A DNA stretch of 64,000 nucleotides from Enterobacter cloacae (lineage in GTDB: Bacteria; Pseudomonadota; Gammaproteobacteria; Enterobacterales; Enterobacteriaceae): NCBI RefSeq assembly GCF_013375935.1, contig NZ_CP056117.1, positions 3,720,001-3,784,000 of the forward strand, given 5' to 3'. Within the stretch, counting starts at the first letter, position 1. Each line of letters starts with the position of its first letter. The notes beneath the pieces were generated by a model. That model did not search any database. It was not told the DNA's origin and saw only the letters and a program-made list of their open reading frames with translations. A program made the position numbers and the translations under genes. Shown here piece by piece: positions 54,930 to 63,473 of this stretch.

Positions 54930-56105
54930 ATGCAAAAACTCATCAACTCGGTGCAAAACTATGCCTGGGGAAGTAAAACTGCGTTAACGGATCTCTACGG
55001 TATCGCGAACCCAAACAACCTGCCGATGGCAGAACTGTGGATGGGCGCGCACCCGAAGAGCAGCTCAAAAATTGAAGATGCCAGCGGACAGGCCCGCAGC
55101 CTGCGCGAGGTGATCGATGCCGACAAAACCGCGCTGCTCGGCAGTAAGGTGGCGAACCGCTTTGGCGAGCTGCCGTTCCTGTTTAAGGTGCTGTGCGCCG
55201 ACCAGCCGCTCTCCATTCAGGTTCACCCGAACAAGAAAGCATCCGAAATCGGCTTTGCCAAAGAAAATGCCGCCGGTATTCCGCTGGACGCCGCAGAGCG
55301 TAACTACAAAGATCCCAACCACAAGCCGGAACTGGTGTTTGCCCTTACCCCTTTCCTGGCGATGAACGCGTTTCGTGAGTTTTCCGAGATCGTCTCCCTT
55401 CTGCAGCCGGTCGCCGGGGCCAGCAAGGCTATCGCCCACTTCCTGGAAAACCCGAACGCAGACGCGCTGAGCGAACTATTTGCCAGCCTGCTCAGCATGC
55501 AGGGAGAGGAAAAATCCCGCGCGCTGGCGGTGCTGAAAGCGGCACTCAGAGGCCAGCAGGGAGAACCGTGGGACACCATTCGCGTGATTTCCGAGTTTTA
55601 CCCGGACGACAGCGGCCTGTTTTCTCCGCTGCTGCTGAACGTGGTGAAGCTCAATCCGGGCGAAGCGATGTTCCTGTTCGCCGAAACGCCGCACGCCTAC
55701 CTGAACGGCGTGGCGCTGGAGGTGATGGCCAACTCCGATAACGTGCTGCGCGCGGGCCTGACGCCAAAATACATCGACATCCCTGAGCTGGTTGCCAACG
55801 TGAAGTTCGAGGCTAAACCTGCCGGTGAGCTGCTTACTCAGCCGGTAAAAAATGGCGCAGAGCTGGATTTCCCTATCCCGGTAGACGATTTTGCCTTCGC
55901 CCTGCATGACCTCAGCGCAGCCGAAGCTACCGTTGCGCAGGAGAGCGCGGCGATCCTGTTCTGCGTGGATGGCGAAGCAACGCTGCGCAAAGACGACCAG
56001 CGCCTGGTGCTCAGGCCGGGCGAATCCGCCTTTGTTCCGGCAAACGAGTCGCCTGTCCTGGTGAGCGGCACCGGCCGCCTGGCCCGCGTTTTTAATAAGC
56101 TTTAG
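54930..56105 (+). CDS. manA: Mannose-6-phosphate isomerase ManA
   Basis: A 391-residue zinc enzyme like E. coli ManA, with IQVHPNK and the LTPFLAMNAFREF and NPGEAMFLFAETPHAYL motifs. It interconverts mannose-6-P and fructose-6-P. I chose ATG 54930 (MQKLINSVQNYAWG), giving the E. coli length; a TTG at 54912 is open upstream. It is divergent from fumA. Confidence 0.96.
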   Translation: MQKLINSVQNYAWGSKTALTDLYGIANPNNLPMAELWMGAHPKSSSKIEDASGQARSLREVIDADKTALLGSKVANRFGELPFLFKVLCADQPLSIQVHPNKKASEIGFAKENAAGIPLDAAERNYKDPNHKPELVFALTPFLAMNAFREFSEIVSLLQPVAGASKAIAHFLENPNADALSELFASLLSMQGEEKSRALAVLKAALRGQQGEPWDTIRVISEFYPDDSGLFSPLLLNVVKLNPGEAMFLFAETPHAYLNGVALEVMANSDNVLRAGLTPKYIDIPELVANVKFEAKPAGELLTQPVKNGAELDFPIPVDDFAFALHDLSAAEATVAQESAAILFCVDGEATLRKDDQRLVLRPGESAFVPANESPVLVSGTGRLARVFNKL

Positions 56106-56160
56106 GGACTTACTGAATTTTTTAACAACTCTTGCTAAGCTAGTAACAGGCGTTGTAACA

Positions 56161-56191
56161 CCAGGCGGTTTTCACCGCCTGGTTTCATTTT
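56161..56191 (+). terminator. Terminator of manA
   Basis: CCAGGCGG and CCGCCTGG flank a 6-base loop and are followed by TTTCATTTT. It lies directly before the ydgA ribosome-binding region. Confidence 0.8.
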
Positions 56192-56204
56192 AGGGATAAT
56201 CGCA

Positions 56205-57731
56205 ATGAAAAAATCGGTCGTAGCGGTAGGAGTGATTGTTGCTTTAGGCGCGATCTGGACGGGTGCTTCCTGGTATACCGGGAAACAGCTGGAAAGCCGT
56301 CTGGCAGAGATGATGGCGCAGGCAAACAGCGAGATTAAGCGCAGCGCGCCTGAAGCAGGCCTGGAGCTGAGCTACCAGAACTACCAGCGTGGCGTGTTTA
56401 CCAGCCATATGCAGGTGGTGGTGAAGCCGGTGGCGGGGAATCAGAATGCCTGGCTGAAGCCGGGCCAGAGCGTCGTGCTGGATGAAGTGGTCAGCCACGG
56501 TCCGTTCCCGCTGGCGCAGTTGAAAAAGTTTAACCTGATCCCATCCATGGCGTCGGCCCGAACCGTGCTGGTGAATAACGACGTGACGAAGCCGCTTTTC
56601 GACATGGCGAAAAATGAATCTCCGTTTGAGATTAATACCCGCATCAGCTATGCCGGCGACACGCGCTCTGATATCGACCTGAAAGCGCTGAATTACGAAC
56701 AAGGCACCGACAAGGTCGCCTTCAGCGGCGGTAATTTCCAGCTTGACGCCGATCGTGACGGCAAAAACGTCTCGCTGACCGGCGAGGCGGAAAGCGGCCT
56801 GGTTAACTCAGTCAATGAGTACAACCAGAAGGTCCAGCTCACCTTTAACAACCTTAAAGCGAGCGGCAACAGCCGTATGACCGATTTTGCCGAGCGTATT
56901 GGTGACCAGAAGCTGAGCCTCGACAAAATCGCCATTGCGATTGAAGGCAAAGAGATGGCCGTGCTGGAAGGCATGGAGCTGGACGGCAAGTCCGACGTCT
57001 CCAAAGACGGTAAAAGCATCAACACCCAGCTGGATTACGGCCTGAAAAGCCTGAAGGTGCAGAACCAGGATCTGGGTACCGGCAAACTGTCGCTCAAAAT
57101 CGGCAATATTGACGGCAAGGCGTGGCACGAGTTTAGCCAGAAATACAGCAAAGAGAGCCAGGCCCTGCTGACCGATGCCGCGCTGCAGCAGAACCCGCAG
57201 GCTTACCAGCAGCAGGCCATGGCGGTGCTGTTTAATAACCTGCCTGTTCTGCTGAAAGGCGAACCGGTTATCACCGTAGCGCCGCTGAGCTGGAAAAACG
57301 CGAAGGGCGAAACCAACCTTAACCTGTCCCTGTTCCTGAAGGATCCGGCGGCCGCCACCGGTGAGCCGCAGACGCTGGCACAGGAAGTTGACCGCAGCGT
57401 GAAGTCGCTCGACAGCAAGCTCACCATCCCGATGGATATGGCGACCGAGTTCATGACGCAGATCGCGAAGCTTGAGGGTTACGGTGAGGATGATGCAGGC
57501 AAGCTGGCGAACCAGCAGGTGAAAGGCCTGGCGGCGATGGGCCAGATGTTCCGCATCACGAAGGTGGAAGACAACACTATCTCCACCAGCCTGCAATACG
57601 CCAACGGGCAGGTAACGCTTAACGGCGACAAAATGCCGCTGGAAGACTTTGTCGGCATGTTTGGTATGCCGACCCTGGGCATGCCGGAACCGGCTGCCCC
57701 GGCAGTGCCGCCGGCGGTACCGCAGCAGTAA
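56205..57731 (+). CDS. ydgA: DUF945 family protein YdgA
   Basis: A 508-residue protein like E. coli YdgA. It has an N-terminal signal/anchor (about residues 3-22) and a long soluble DUF945 region rich in beta repeats with a Pro/Ala tail (PEPAAPAVPPAVPQQ). It is likely periplasmic, membrane-anchored; biochemical role is unknown to me. It follows manA, as in E. coli. Confidence 0.93.
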   Translation: MKKSVVAVGVIVALGAIWTGASWYTGKQLESRLAEMMAQANSEIKRSAPEAGLELSYQNYQRGVFTSHMQVVVKPVAGNQNAWLKPGQSVVLDEVVSHGPFPLAQLKKFNLIPSMASARTVLVNNDVTKPLFDMAKNESPFEINTRISYAGDTRSDIDLKALNYEQGTDKVAFSGGNFQLDADRDGKNVSLTGEAESGLVNSVNEYNQKVQLTFNNLKASGNSRMTDFAERIGDQKLSLDKIAIAIEGKEMAVLEGMELDGKSDVSKDGKSINTQLDYGLKSLKVQNQDLGTGKLSLKIGNIDGKAWHEFSQKYSKESQALLTDAALQQNPQAYQQQAMAVLFNNLPVLLKGEPVITVAPLSWKNAKGETNLNLSLFLKDPAAATGEPQTLAQEVDRSVKSLDSKLTIPMDMATEFMTQIAKLEGYGEDDAGKLANQQVKGLAAMGQMFRITKVEDNTISTSLQYANGQVTLNGDKMPLEDFVGMFGMPTLGMPEPAAPAVPPAVPQQ

Positions 57732-57738
57732 TCGACCC

Positions 57739-57765
57739 AAGCCCCTCATTGAGGGGCTTTTTCTT
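57739..57765. terminator. Terminator after ydgA
   Basis: AAGCCCCTC-ATT-GAGGGGCTT is followed by TTTCTT on the plus strand. It lies between the convergent ydgA and the alpha/beta hydrolase gene. Confidence 0.85.
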
Positions 57766-57770
57766 GCCGC

Positions 57771-58625
57771 TTATCCCTTCCAGCCCTCCAGGAAATCCAT
57801 CAGCAGCGCGTTCACTTTCTCCGGCTGTTCCTCCTGCGGCAGATGCCCACACTCTTCTATGGCATGCGCTCTGAGGTCATCCGCCATTTCTGCCCAAACG
57901 CTTCGCATATCGAACAGTTTACCCACTGCGTGAAAATCATTACCCCACAAGGACATAACCGGGCAGGCAATTTTCACATCGGCATCGTCCAGATCCTGCG
58001 CCACGTCTTCGGCATTGGCGCGGTAATCCGCCATCGCACCCCGTACCGCTCCCGGTGCCTGATACGCGCGGACGTAGGTATCAAAGGCCTCACCGCTAAT
58101 TGTCGACGGATCGAACGTCCAGTCTGAGAAAAAATGACGAAGCCAGATATGCTCGCGCCCTGCAATTAAGGCCTCCGGCAGATCGGGCACCAGATGGAAC
58201 AGGAAGAACCAGTACGCCCGGGCAACCGAGGCATTAAGATCGCGTGCGACGATACGCGTTGGCACGTTGTCCATCACCACCAGACGATCGACCTTTTCAG
58301 GGTAATCTTTAGCGAACCGGGTGGCGACGCGGGCGCCCCGGTCGTGCCCCACCAGCACCACTTTTTCCAGACCCAGCGCGCGCATAAGCTCCCGGATATC
58401 CCGGGCCATATTGCGTTTGTCGTAGCCCGAAGCGGGTTTGTCCGTCTCCCCGTAACCGCGCAGATCGGGTGCAATTACGCGATAGTGCCTGGACAGCACC
58501 GGCATCTGGTAGCGCCAGGCGTAATGCGTTTCGGGAAAACCGTGCAGGAGGATCACCGGCGCGCCTTCGCCTTCCTCAACCACGAACTGGCGGATGCCGT
58601 TAGCTGTTACGGTGTAACTTTTCAT
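57771..58625 (-). CDS. Alpha/beta hydrolase of the haloalkanoate dehalogenase/epoxide hydrolase type
   Basis: A 284-residue alpha/beta hydrolase. The nucleophile is Asp95 in VGHDRGAR, HGFP forms the oxyanion loop, and the C-terminal ECGHLPQEEQP supplies the catalytic His. An Asp nucleophile in HDRGxR is typical of haloacetate dehalogenases and epoxide hydrolases rather than esterases; substrate unknown. It lies 12 bases downstream of the metallo-beta-lactamase-fold gene on the same strand, probably the same operon. Confidence 0.8.
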   Translation of the reverse strand: MKSYTVTANGIRQFVVEEGEGAPVILLHGFPETHYAWRYQMPVLSRHYRVIAPDLRGYGETDKPASGYDKRNMARDIRELMRALGLEKVVLVGHDRGARVATRFAKDYPEKVDRLVVMDNVPTRIVARDLNASVARAYWFFLFHLVPDLPEALIAGREHIWLRHFFSDWTFDPSTISGEAFDTYVRAYQAPGAVRGAMADYRANAEDVAQDLDDADVKIACPVMSLWGNDFHAVGKLFDMRSVWAEMADDLRAHAIEECGHLPQEEQPEKVNALLMDFLEGWKG

Positions 58626-58637
58626 GCGTTTAACCTC

Positions 58638-59618
58638 TTATTTCAGCAGCGGCACGTGCGCGGCGCGCTGATAGGGACCATAGGTGGCGGGGCTCCAGCT
58701 GAAGCCCTGACCGCTGTCAGTAATATGGCCCACGCCAGGAAAAGGCAGGTGCGCAGCAGCGACCCATTCGCCGCTTTTTGCCAGGGCGTTAAATTCCTGC
58801 GTGCGGGACGCGACGGCTTTCTTCGCGTCAACATCAAAGCGAATCGAGACGTCGGGGTGGGGAAACTGGATCGCCGGGGCGTGGATGAGATCGCCAATAA
58901 CGTCGATCGCCTGCCCTTCAGACGTAAAACGATAAACGGTGCTGCCCGACGTATGGCCCGGCGCATAGGCGGTTTGCACCTCCGGGATCGGCGACGCGGG
59001 CGGAACGAAGGTTTTAAGGCGCCCCGAGGCGCTATAAGACGACAACGCTTTTTGCGCGATGGCGAAATATTCTTTTGCATTCGCAGGCGCGCTCGCCTCT
59101 TTAGCGGGATCGAGCCAGTAGTCAGCCTCACCCTGTGGGACGTAAACCGTAGCGTTAGGGAAAAGCGCCTTCCCTGCGGCATCGCTCAGACCGCAGACGT
59201 GATCGAGATGGAGGTGGGTGAGGAAAATGGCGTCTACCTGCCCGGGGCGATAGCCGGAAGCCTCCATATTCGGGATCAGCTGGCCTGCGGTCTGCGGCAC
59301 GCAATGGCCCGCCCCGCTGTCAACCATGATCAGATGCTTACCGGTGTTGATCAGAAACGCGTTAAATGACGTCGGCATACGTTCGGCATCGATGCGGCGC
59401 TGCGCCAGCAGCGTGCGAATATTATTCTCGGATACTCCCTTCAGCAGTGATGGCGAAAGATCGTTGTAGCCATCGAACAGCGCCGTGACCTCATAGTGCC
59501 CCACTGCCAGACGGTAATAGCCCGGAACCTGCTGGCGAATCTGTGCAGGCGCATCCGCCCACGCTGAACCAACAAAAATCAAACCGCTGAGCGCCAGCGA
59601 CGTTGTTATCTTTTTCAT
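58638..59618 (-). CDS. Exported metallo-beta-lactamase-fold hydrolase
   Basis: A 326-residue protein with a signal peptide (about residues 1-21, ending SAWA). The metal motif HLHLDH is near residues 135-140 and further metal ligands are in APGHTSGS and GDLIH. The class resembles periplasmic MBL hydrolases and lactonase-like proteins; substrate unknown. I chose ATG 59618 because GGAG lies 5 bases upstream; GTG 59624 is too close to that element. It is divergent from a LysR gene and upstream of an alpha/beta hydrolase gene. Confidence 0.83.
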   Translation of the reverse strand: MKKITTSLALSGLIFVGSAWADAPAQIRQQVPGYYRLAVGHYEVTALFDGYNDLSPSLLKGVSENNIRTLLAQRRIDAERMPTSFNAFLINTGKHLIMVDSGAGHCVPQTAGQLIPNMEASGYRPGQVDAIFLTHLHLDHVCGLSDAAGKALFPNATVYVPQGEADYWLDPAKEASAPANAKEYFAIAQKALSSYSASGRLKTFVPPASPIPEVQTAYAPGHTSGSTVYRFTSEGQAIDVIGDLIHAPAIQFPHPDVSIRFDVDAKKAVASRTQEFNALAKSGEWVAAAHLPFPGVGHITDSGQGFSWSPATYGPYQRAAHVPLLK

Positions 59619-59726
59619 TTTCACTCCGAATGTAGCGTTTATCAGGACGTGAAATGACTATGGCGCTATAACGATTAATAGTGTAGATGTATGATTTGAT
59701 ACGCCAGTATAACGAGAATCGATATA

Positions 59727-60614
59727 ATGAAGCTGGAAGACGTTGAAGTATTTGTTGAAGCTGTCAGGGCAGGCAGCCTGGCCGGTGCCGCCCGTCGGCT
59801 GTCAATGAGCGCCATGGCGGCTTCCCGCGCGCTGAATGCCCTTGAAGCGGAGCTGGGGGTGCGTCTGGTTCACTGCACCACGCGCTCCCTCTCGCCCACC
59901 GGCGATGGCGAGGTGTTTTTGCCCCACGCGCATGCCCTGCTGGAGGATAAAACCAACGCGCTGGCGGATCTGTTTCCCGATGGGTCTCACCTTGCCGGAC
60001 GTCTTCGCATCACCGCCTCTGCGGCGTTTGGACGCAAAATCATCGCCCCGATGCTCCCCGGCTTTATGCGACAGCACCCCGCCCTCCAGGTCGATTTGCT
60101 GGCTACTGACGAACAAATCGATATTGTCAGCCATGGGCTGGACGTGGCCTTACGTATCGCGCCGCTGAGGGATAACCGCCTGGTGGCCCACCGGCTCTGC
60201 GATAACCCCCGCGACCTGTGCGCCAGCGCGGAGTACCTGGCGGCGAACGGCTATCCTGAAACGCTTGGCGATCTTGCTGAACACAGCTGCCTGACCGCTT
60301 CAGACACAATGCACTGGTCATTCGAGCAGGGCGATATCCGCCACCGGCAAAAAGTGTCGGGACGTTTTTCGGCTAACTCTATAGAGGCCATCTTTGAAGC
60401 GTGTCTGGGGGGAATGGGGATTGCGAATTTGTCCCGCTGGTATGTTGAACCCGCGTTTGCCGCGGGCCAGCTTGAGCGGATCGTTCTTAAGGACGCGCGG
60501 CCGGAAGCGCTGGCCGTGTGGGCAGTCTACCCGACGTCCCGGCTGATCCCCGCTAAGGTAAGAAAGTTTGTGGAAGCCCTGGAGGCGCGGCTGGCGCAGG
60601 ATCCACTGACGTAA
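59727..60614 (+). CDS. LysR-family regulator of the adjacent hydrolase operon
   Basis: A 295-residue LysR protein with the helix-turn-helix in residues 1-60 (MKLEDVEVFVEAVRAGSLAGAARRL) and a CrgA/DsdC-like effector domain. It is divergent from the hydrolase pair with 108 bases between, so it probably controls that operon. Effector unknown. Confidence 0.85.
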   Translation: MKLEDVEVFVEAVRAGSLAGAARRLSMSAMAASRALNALEAELGVRLVHCTTRSLSPTGDGEVFLPHAHALLEDKTNALADLFPDGSHLAGRLRITASAAFGRKIIAPMLPGFMRQHPALQVDLLATDEQIDIVSHGLDVALRIAPLRDNRLVAHRLCDNPRDLCASAEYLAANGYPETLGDLAEHSCLTASDTMHWSFEQGDIRHRQKVSGRFSANSIEAIFEACLGGMGIANLSRWYVEPAFAAGQLERIVLKDARPEALAVWAVYPTSRLIPAKVRKFVEALEARLAQDPLT

Positions 60615-60624
60615 GCGGCAGGGA

Positions 60625-61653
60625 TTACTTCACCGTCACTAACCGCGCCGCCACAATCTGGTGCCCGGCCTGCACGTCCGACTTTTCAATCCGCTGCATG
60701 ATCCTGTCCGCCAGGGTGTAACCCATCTCCCGGGCCGGGGTCGTCGCCCAGACGATGGGAAGATCGTCCAGCGCATTTTCCCCGACGTCGGCAAACGCCC
60801 CCAGCGCCACCTGATGGCCAAAGAACGTTTCAACCCCGCCCTCGCCGCTCTGGCGGCCGGCACGAATTAAGCCAAACCATGCCCCCATGGCAATCACGTC
60901 GTTATAGCAAATGACGGCGCTGATGGTCGGGCTGCTGCGCAGCAACGTCGCGATCGCTTCCGCCGCCTTCTTCTGGCTGGACTCGCACTCCACCACCCAT
61001 TCGCTGTGGAACGGAAGCCCGTATTTGATAAGCGTTGAGCAGTATCCGCCTACGCGTTCGGCGCGCGTCAGGGACGAACTTTTGCCGCCGAGCCAGGCGA
61101 TGCGCTGATGTCCGCGATGAATAAGATGCTCGGTCAGCATTTGCGCGGCCTGCATATTATCCGGGCGAAGCGTATCGGCTTCGTCGAGATAGCTGGCTCT
61201 CGAGGCAAACACCAGCGGCACGCCTTTCTGCGCGGCGCGCTCGCACAGCTCGCTGCCCACCCCGGAGGCCCCGGCGACGATCACGCCGTCTACCCCCTGC
61301 GTCAGCAGCATGTCCAGCCGGGACAGTAGCTGCTCCGCTTCCCGACCACCGTGAAGGAGAAAGACCATTCGCCCCTGCGCTTCGAGCGCTTCGGTAAGCC
61401 CGGCGGTCAGCTCGGCGTAAAACGGCGACGTCAGGTCGCGAACGATCAGCCCTATCACCCCGCTCTGCCCGCCGCGCAGCGCCGACGCCTGGCGATTACG
61501 CACAAAGCCCAGTTGCTCAACGGCCTCGTTGACGCGCTGGCCGGTGGCGGGAGAGATGCGCCCCTTCCCGCTCAGCACCAGCGAAACGGTGCTGACGGAA
61601 ACCCCCGCCGCCAGCGCAACATCGTTAATGGTGATCTTTTTCGCTACAGCCAT
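60625..61653 (-). CDS. malI: LacI-family repressor MalI
   Basis: A 342-residue repressor, the same length as E. coli MalI. The LacI helix-turn-helix is at about residues 5-27 (ITINDVALAAGVSVSTVSLVL), followed by a periplasmic-binding-like effector domain. It represses malXY and itself. I chose ATG 61653 (MAVAKKITIND); an upstream ATG at 61701 would run through one of its own operators. Confidence 0.94.
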   Translation of the reverse strand: MAVAKKITINDVALAAGVSVSTVSLVLSGKGRISPATGQRVNEAVEQLGFVRNRQASALRGGQSGVIGLIVRDLTSPFYAELTAGLTEALEAQGRMVFLLHGGREAEQLLSRLDMLLTQGVDGVIVAGASGVGSELCERAAQKGVPLVFASRASYLDEADTLRPDNMQAAQMLTEHLIHRGHQRIAWLGGKSSSLTRAERVGGYCSTLIKYGLPFHSEWVVECESSQKKAAEAIATLLRSSPTISAVICYNDVIAMGAWFGLIRAGRQSGEGGVETFFGHQVALGAFADVGENALDDLPIVWATTPAREMGYTLADRIMQRIEKSDVQAGHQIVAARLVTVK

Positions 61654-61683
61654 GTGGTGGCGTGACTCCCTGATAGTGAGATC

Positions 61684-61699
61684 GCTAAAACGTTTTATC
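61684..61699. promoter_or_regulatory. MalI operator proximal to malI
   Basis: GCTAAAACGTTTTATC is a near-perfect palindrome, 31 bases upstream of the malI start. It differs from the second operator by one base. Confidence 0.8.
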
Positions 61700-61737
61700 A
61701 ATATGTTCTCTTTATACTACCAGTGAAAGCCCGGGAA

Positions 61738-61753
61738 TGTGATTCAGCGCGCA
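61738..61753. promoter_or_regulatory. Weak CRP-like site between malI and malX
   Basis: TGTGA-TTCAGC-GCGCA has a good left half and a poor right half to the CRP consensus. E. coli malX is CRP-controlled from this region. Confidence 0.35.
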
Positions 61754-61762
61754 CTAAAGTTT

Positions 61763-61778
61763 GATAAAACGTTTTATC
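61763..61778. promoter_or_regulatory. MalI operator proximal to malX
   Basis: GATAAAACGTTTTATC is a perfect 16-base palindrome, 55 bases before the malX start. Confidence 0.85.
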
Positions 61779-61832
61779 TTCTCGCTCCATTGAGGCAGGT
61801 AAATAACGTTCCACTATTTAAGGAGTCGTTTT

Positions 61833-63425
61833 ATGACGGCGAAAGCAGCACAAAAAATATCGCTGTGGGAGTTTTTCCAGCAACTGGGTAAAACCTTTAT
61901 GCTGCCCGTGGCGCTTCTCTCTTTTTGCGGGATCATGCTGGGGATCGGCAGTTCGTTAAGCAGCCACGACGTGATTACCCTGATCCCGTTCCTCGGTAAT
62001 CCGGTGCTTCAGGCGATCTTCATCTGGATGAGCAAGGTTGGCTCCTTCGCCTTCAGCTTCCTGCCGGTGATGTTCTGTATTGCTATTCCTCTGGGGCTGG
62101 CGCGCGAGAACAAAGGCGTGGCGGCGTTCGCGGGCTTCGTTGGCTATGCGGTGATGAACCTCGCGGTCAACTTCTGGCTCACCGCTAAGGGGATCCTGCC
62201 GACGACCGACGCGGCGGTGCTGAAAGCCAATAACATTCAGAGCGTGATTGGCATTCAGTCCATCGATACCGGGATCCTCGGGGCGGTGATCGCCGGCGTG
62301 ATTATCTGGATGCTGCACGAGCGCTTCCACAATATCCGCCTGCCCGACGCGCTGGCCTTCTTCGGCGGCACCCGCTTTGTGCCCATTATTACGCTGGTTG
62401 TTATGGGCCTGTTTGGCCTGATCATCCCGCTGATTTGGCCGGTGTTTGCTATGGGGATCGCCGGGATTGGCCGGGTCATTAACGGTGCGGGTGATTTCGG
62501 CCCGATGATTTTCGGTACGGGCGAGCGTCTGCTGCTGCCGTTTGGCTTACAGCATATTCTGGTGGCCCTGATTCGCTTTACCGAAGCCGGCGGCACCATG
62601 GACGTCTGCGGCCATTCGGTAAGCGGCGCGCTGACCATCTTCCAGGCACAGCTGAGCTGCCCGACCACCCACGGCTTCTCTGAAAGCGCGACCCGCTTCC
62701 TGTCGCAGGGTAAAATGCCCGCATTCCTCGGCGGCCTGCCGGGAGCCGCGCTGGCAATGTACCACTGCGCCCGTCCGGAGAATCGTCATAAAATTAAGGG
62801 CCTGCTGATCTCCGGCGTAATCGCCTGCGTGGTGGGCGGCACGACAGAGCCTATCGAGTTCCTGTTCCTGTTCGTAGCGCCGGTGCTGTACCTCATCCAC
62901 GCCGTTCTGACGGGCCTGGGCTTTACCGTAATGGCCGTATTGGGTGTGACCATCGGCAACACCGACGGCAACGTGATCGACTTCGTGGTATTCGGTATCC
63001 TGCACGGCCTGTCCACCAAGTGGTATCTGGTGCCGGTTGTGGCTGCTATCTGGTTCGCGGTGTACTACGGGATCTTCCGCTTCGCCATCACCCGCTTTAA
63101 CCTGAAAACGCCTGGACGCGATACCGATACCGCCACCAGCGTTGAGCAGGCGGTGGCCGGTACCGTCGGCAAATCCGGCTATAACACGCCGGCGATTCTG
63201 GCGGCGCTGGGCGGTGCGGATAACATCACCTCGCTGGATAACTGCATCACCCGCCTGCGCCTGTCGGTGGCGGATATGTCTAAAGTCGATGCTAACGCGC
63301 TGAAGGCTAACCGGGCAATCGGCGTGGTACAGTTAAATCAACACAATTTGCAGGTGGTCATAGGCCCGCAGGTTCAGTCAGTGAAGGATGAACTGGCAAC
63401 CCTGATGCGAACCGTCGAAGCCTGA
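61833..63425 (+). CDS. malX: PTS glucose/maltose-type transporter IIBC MalX
   Basis: A 530-residue EIICB protein like E. coli MalX. The N-terminal IIC domain (about residues 1-420) has some ten membrane segments and the GxTEPIEFLF motif; the C-terminal IIB domain holds the phospho-acceptor Cys in LDNCITRLRL. It can carry glucose and maltose. AAGGAG precedes the ATG. It is divergent from malI and followed by malY. Confidence 0.94.
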   Translation: MTAKAAQKISLWEFFQQLGKTFMLPVALLSFCGIMLGIGSSLSSHDVITLIPFLGNPVLQAIFIWMSKVGSFAFSFLPVMFCIAIPLGLARENKGVAAFAGFVGYAVMNLAVNFWLTAKGILPTTDAAVLKANNIQSVIGIQSIDTGILGAVIAGVIIWMLHERFHNIRLPDALAFFGGTRFVPIITLVVMGLFGLIIPLIWPVFAMGIAGIGRVINGAGDFGPMIFGTGERLLLPFGLQHILVALIRFTEAGGTMDVCGHSVSGALTIFQAQLSCPTTHGFSESATRFLSQGKMPAFLGGLPGAALAMYHCARPENRHKIKGLLISGVIACVVGGTTEPIEFLFLFVAPVLYLIHAVLTGLGFTVMAVLGVTIGNTDGNVIDFVVFGILHGLSTKWYLVPVVAAIWFAVYYGIFRFAITRFNLKTPGRDTDTATSVEQAVAGTVGKSGYNTPAILAALGGADNITSLDNCITRLRLSVADMSKVDANALKANRAIGVVQLNQHNLQVVIGPQVQSVKDELATLMRTVEA

Positions 63426-63432
63426 TGCCTCG

Positions 63433-63460
63433 CCCCCTCGCTGTGAGGGGGTTTTATTTT
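63433..63460 (+). terminator. Attenuating hairpin between malX and malY
   Basis: CCCCCTC-N5-GAGGGGG is followed by TTTTATTTT, 8 bases after the malX stop and 14 bases before malY. It would reduce malY relative to malX. Confidence 0.7.
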
Positions 63461-63473
63461 ACGGAGCACCGTG

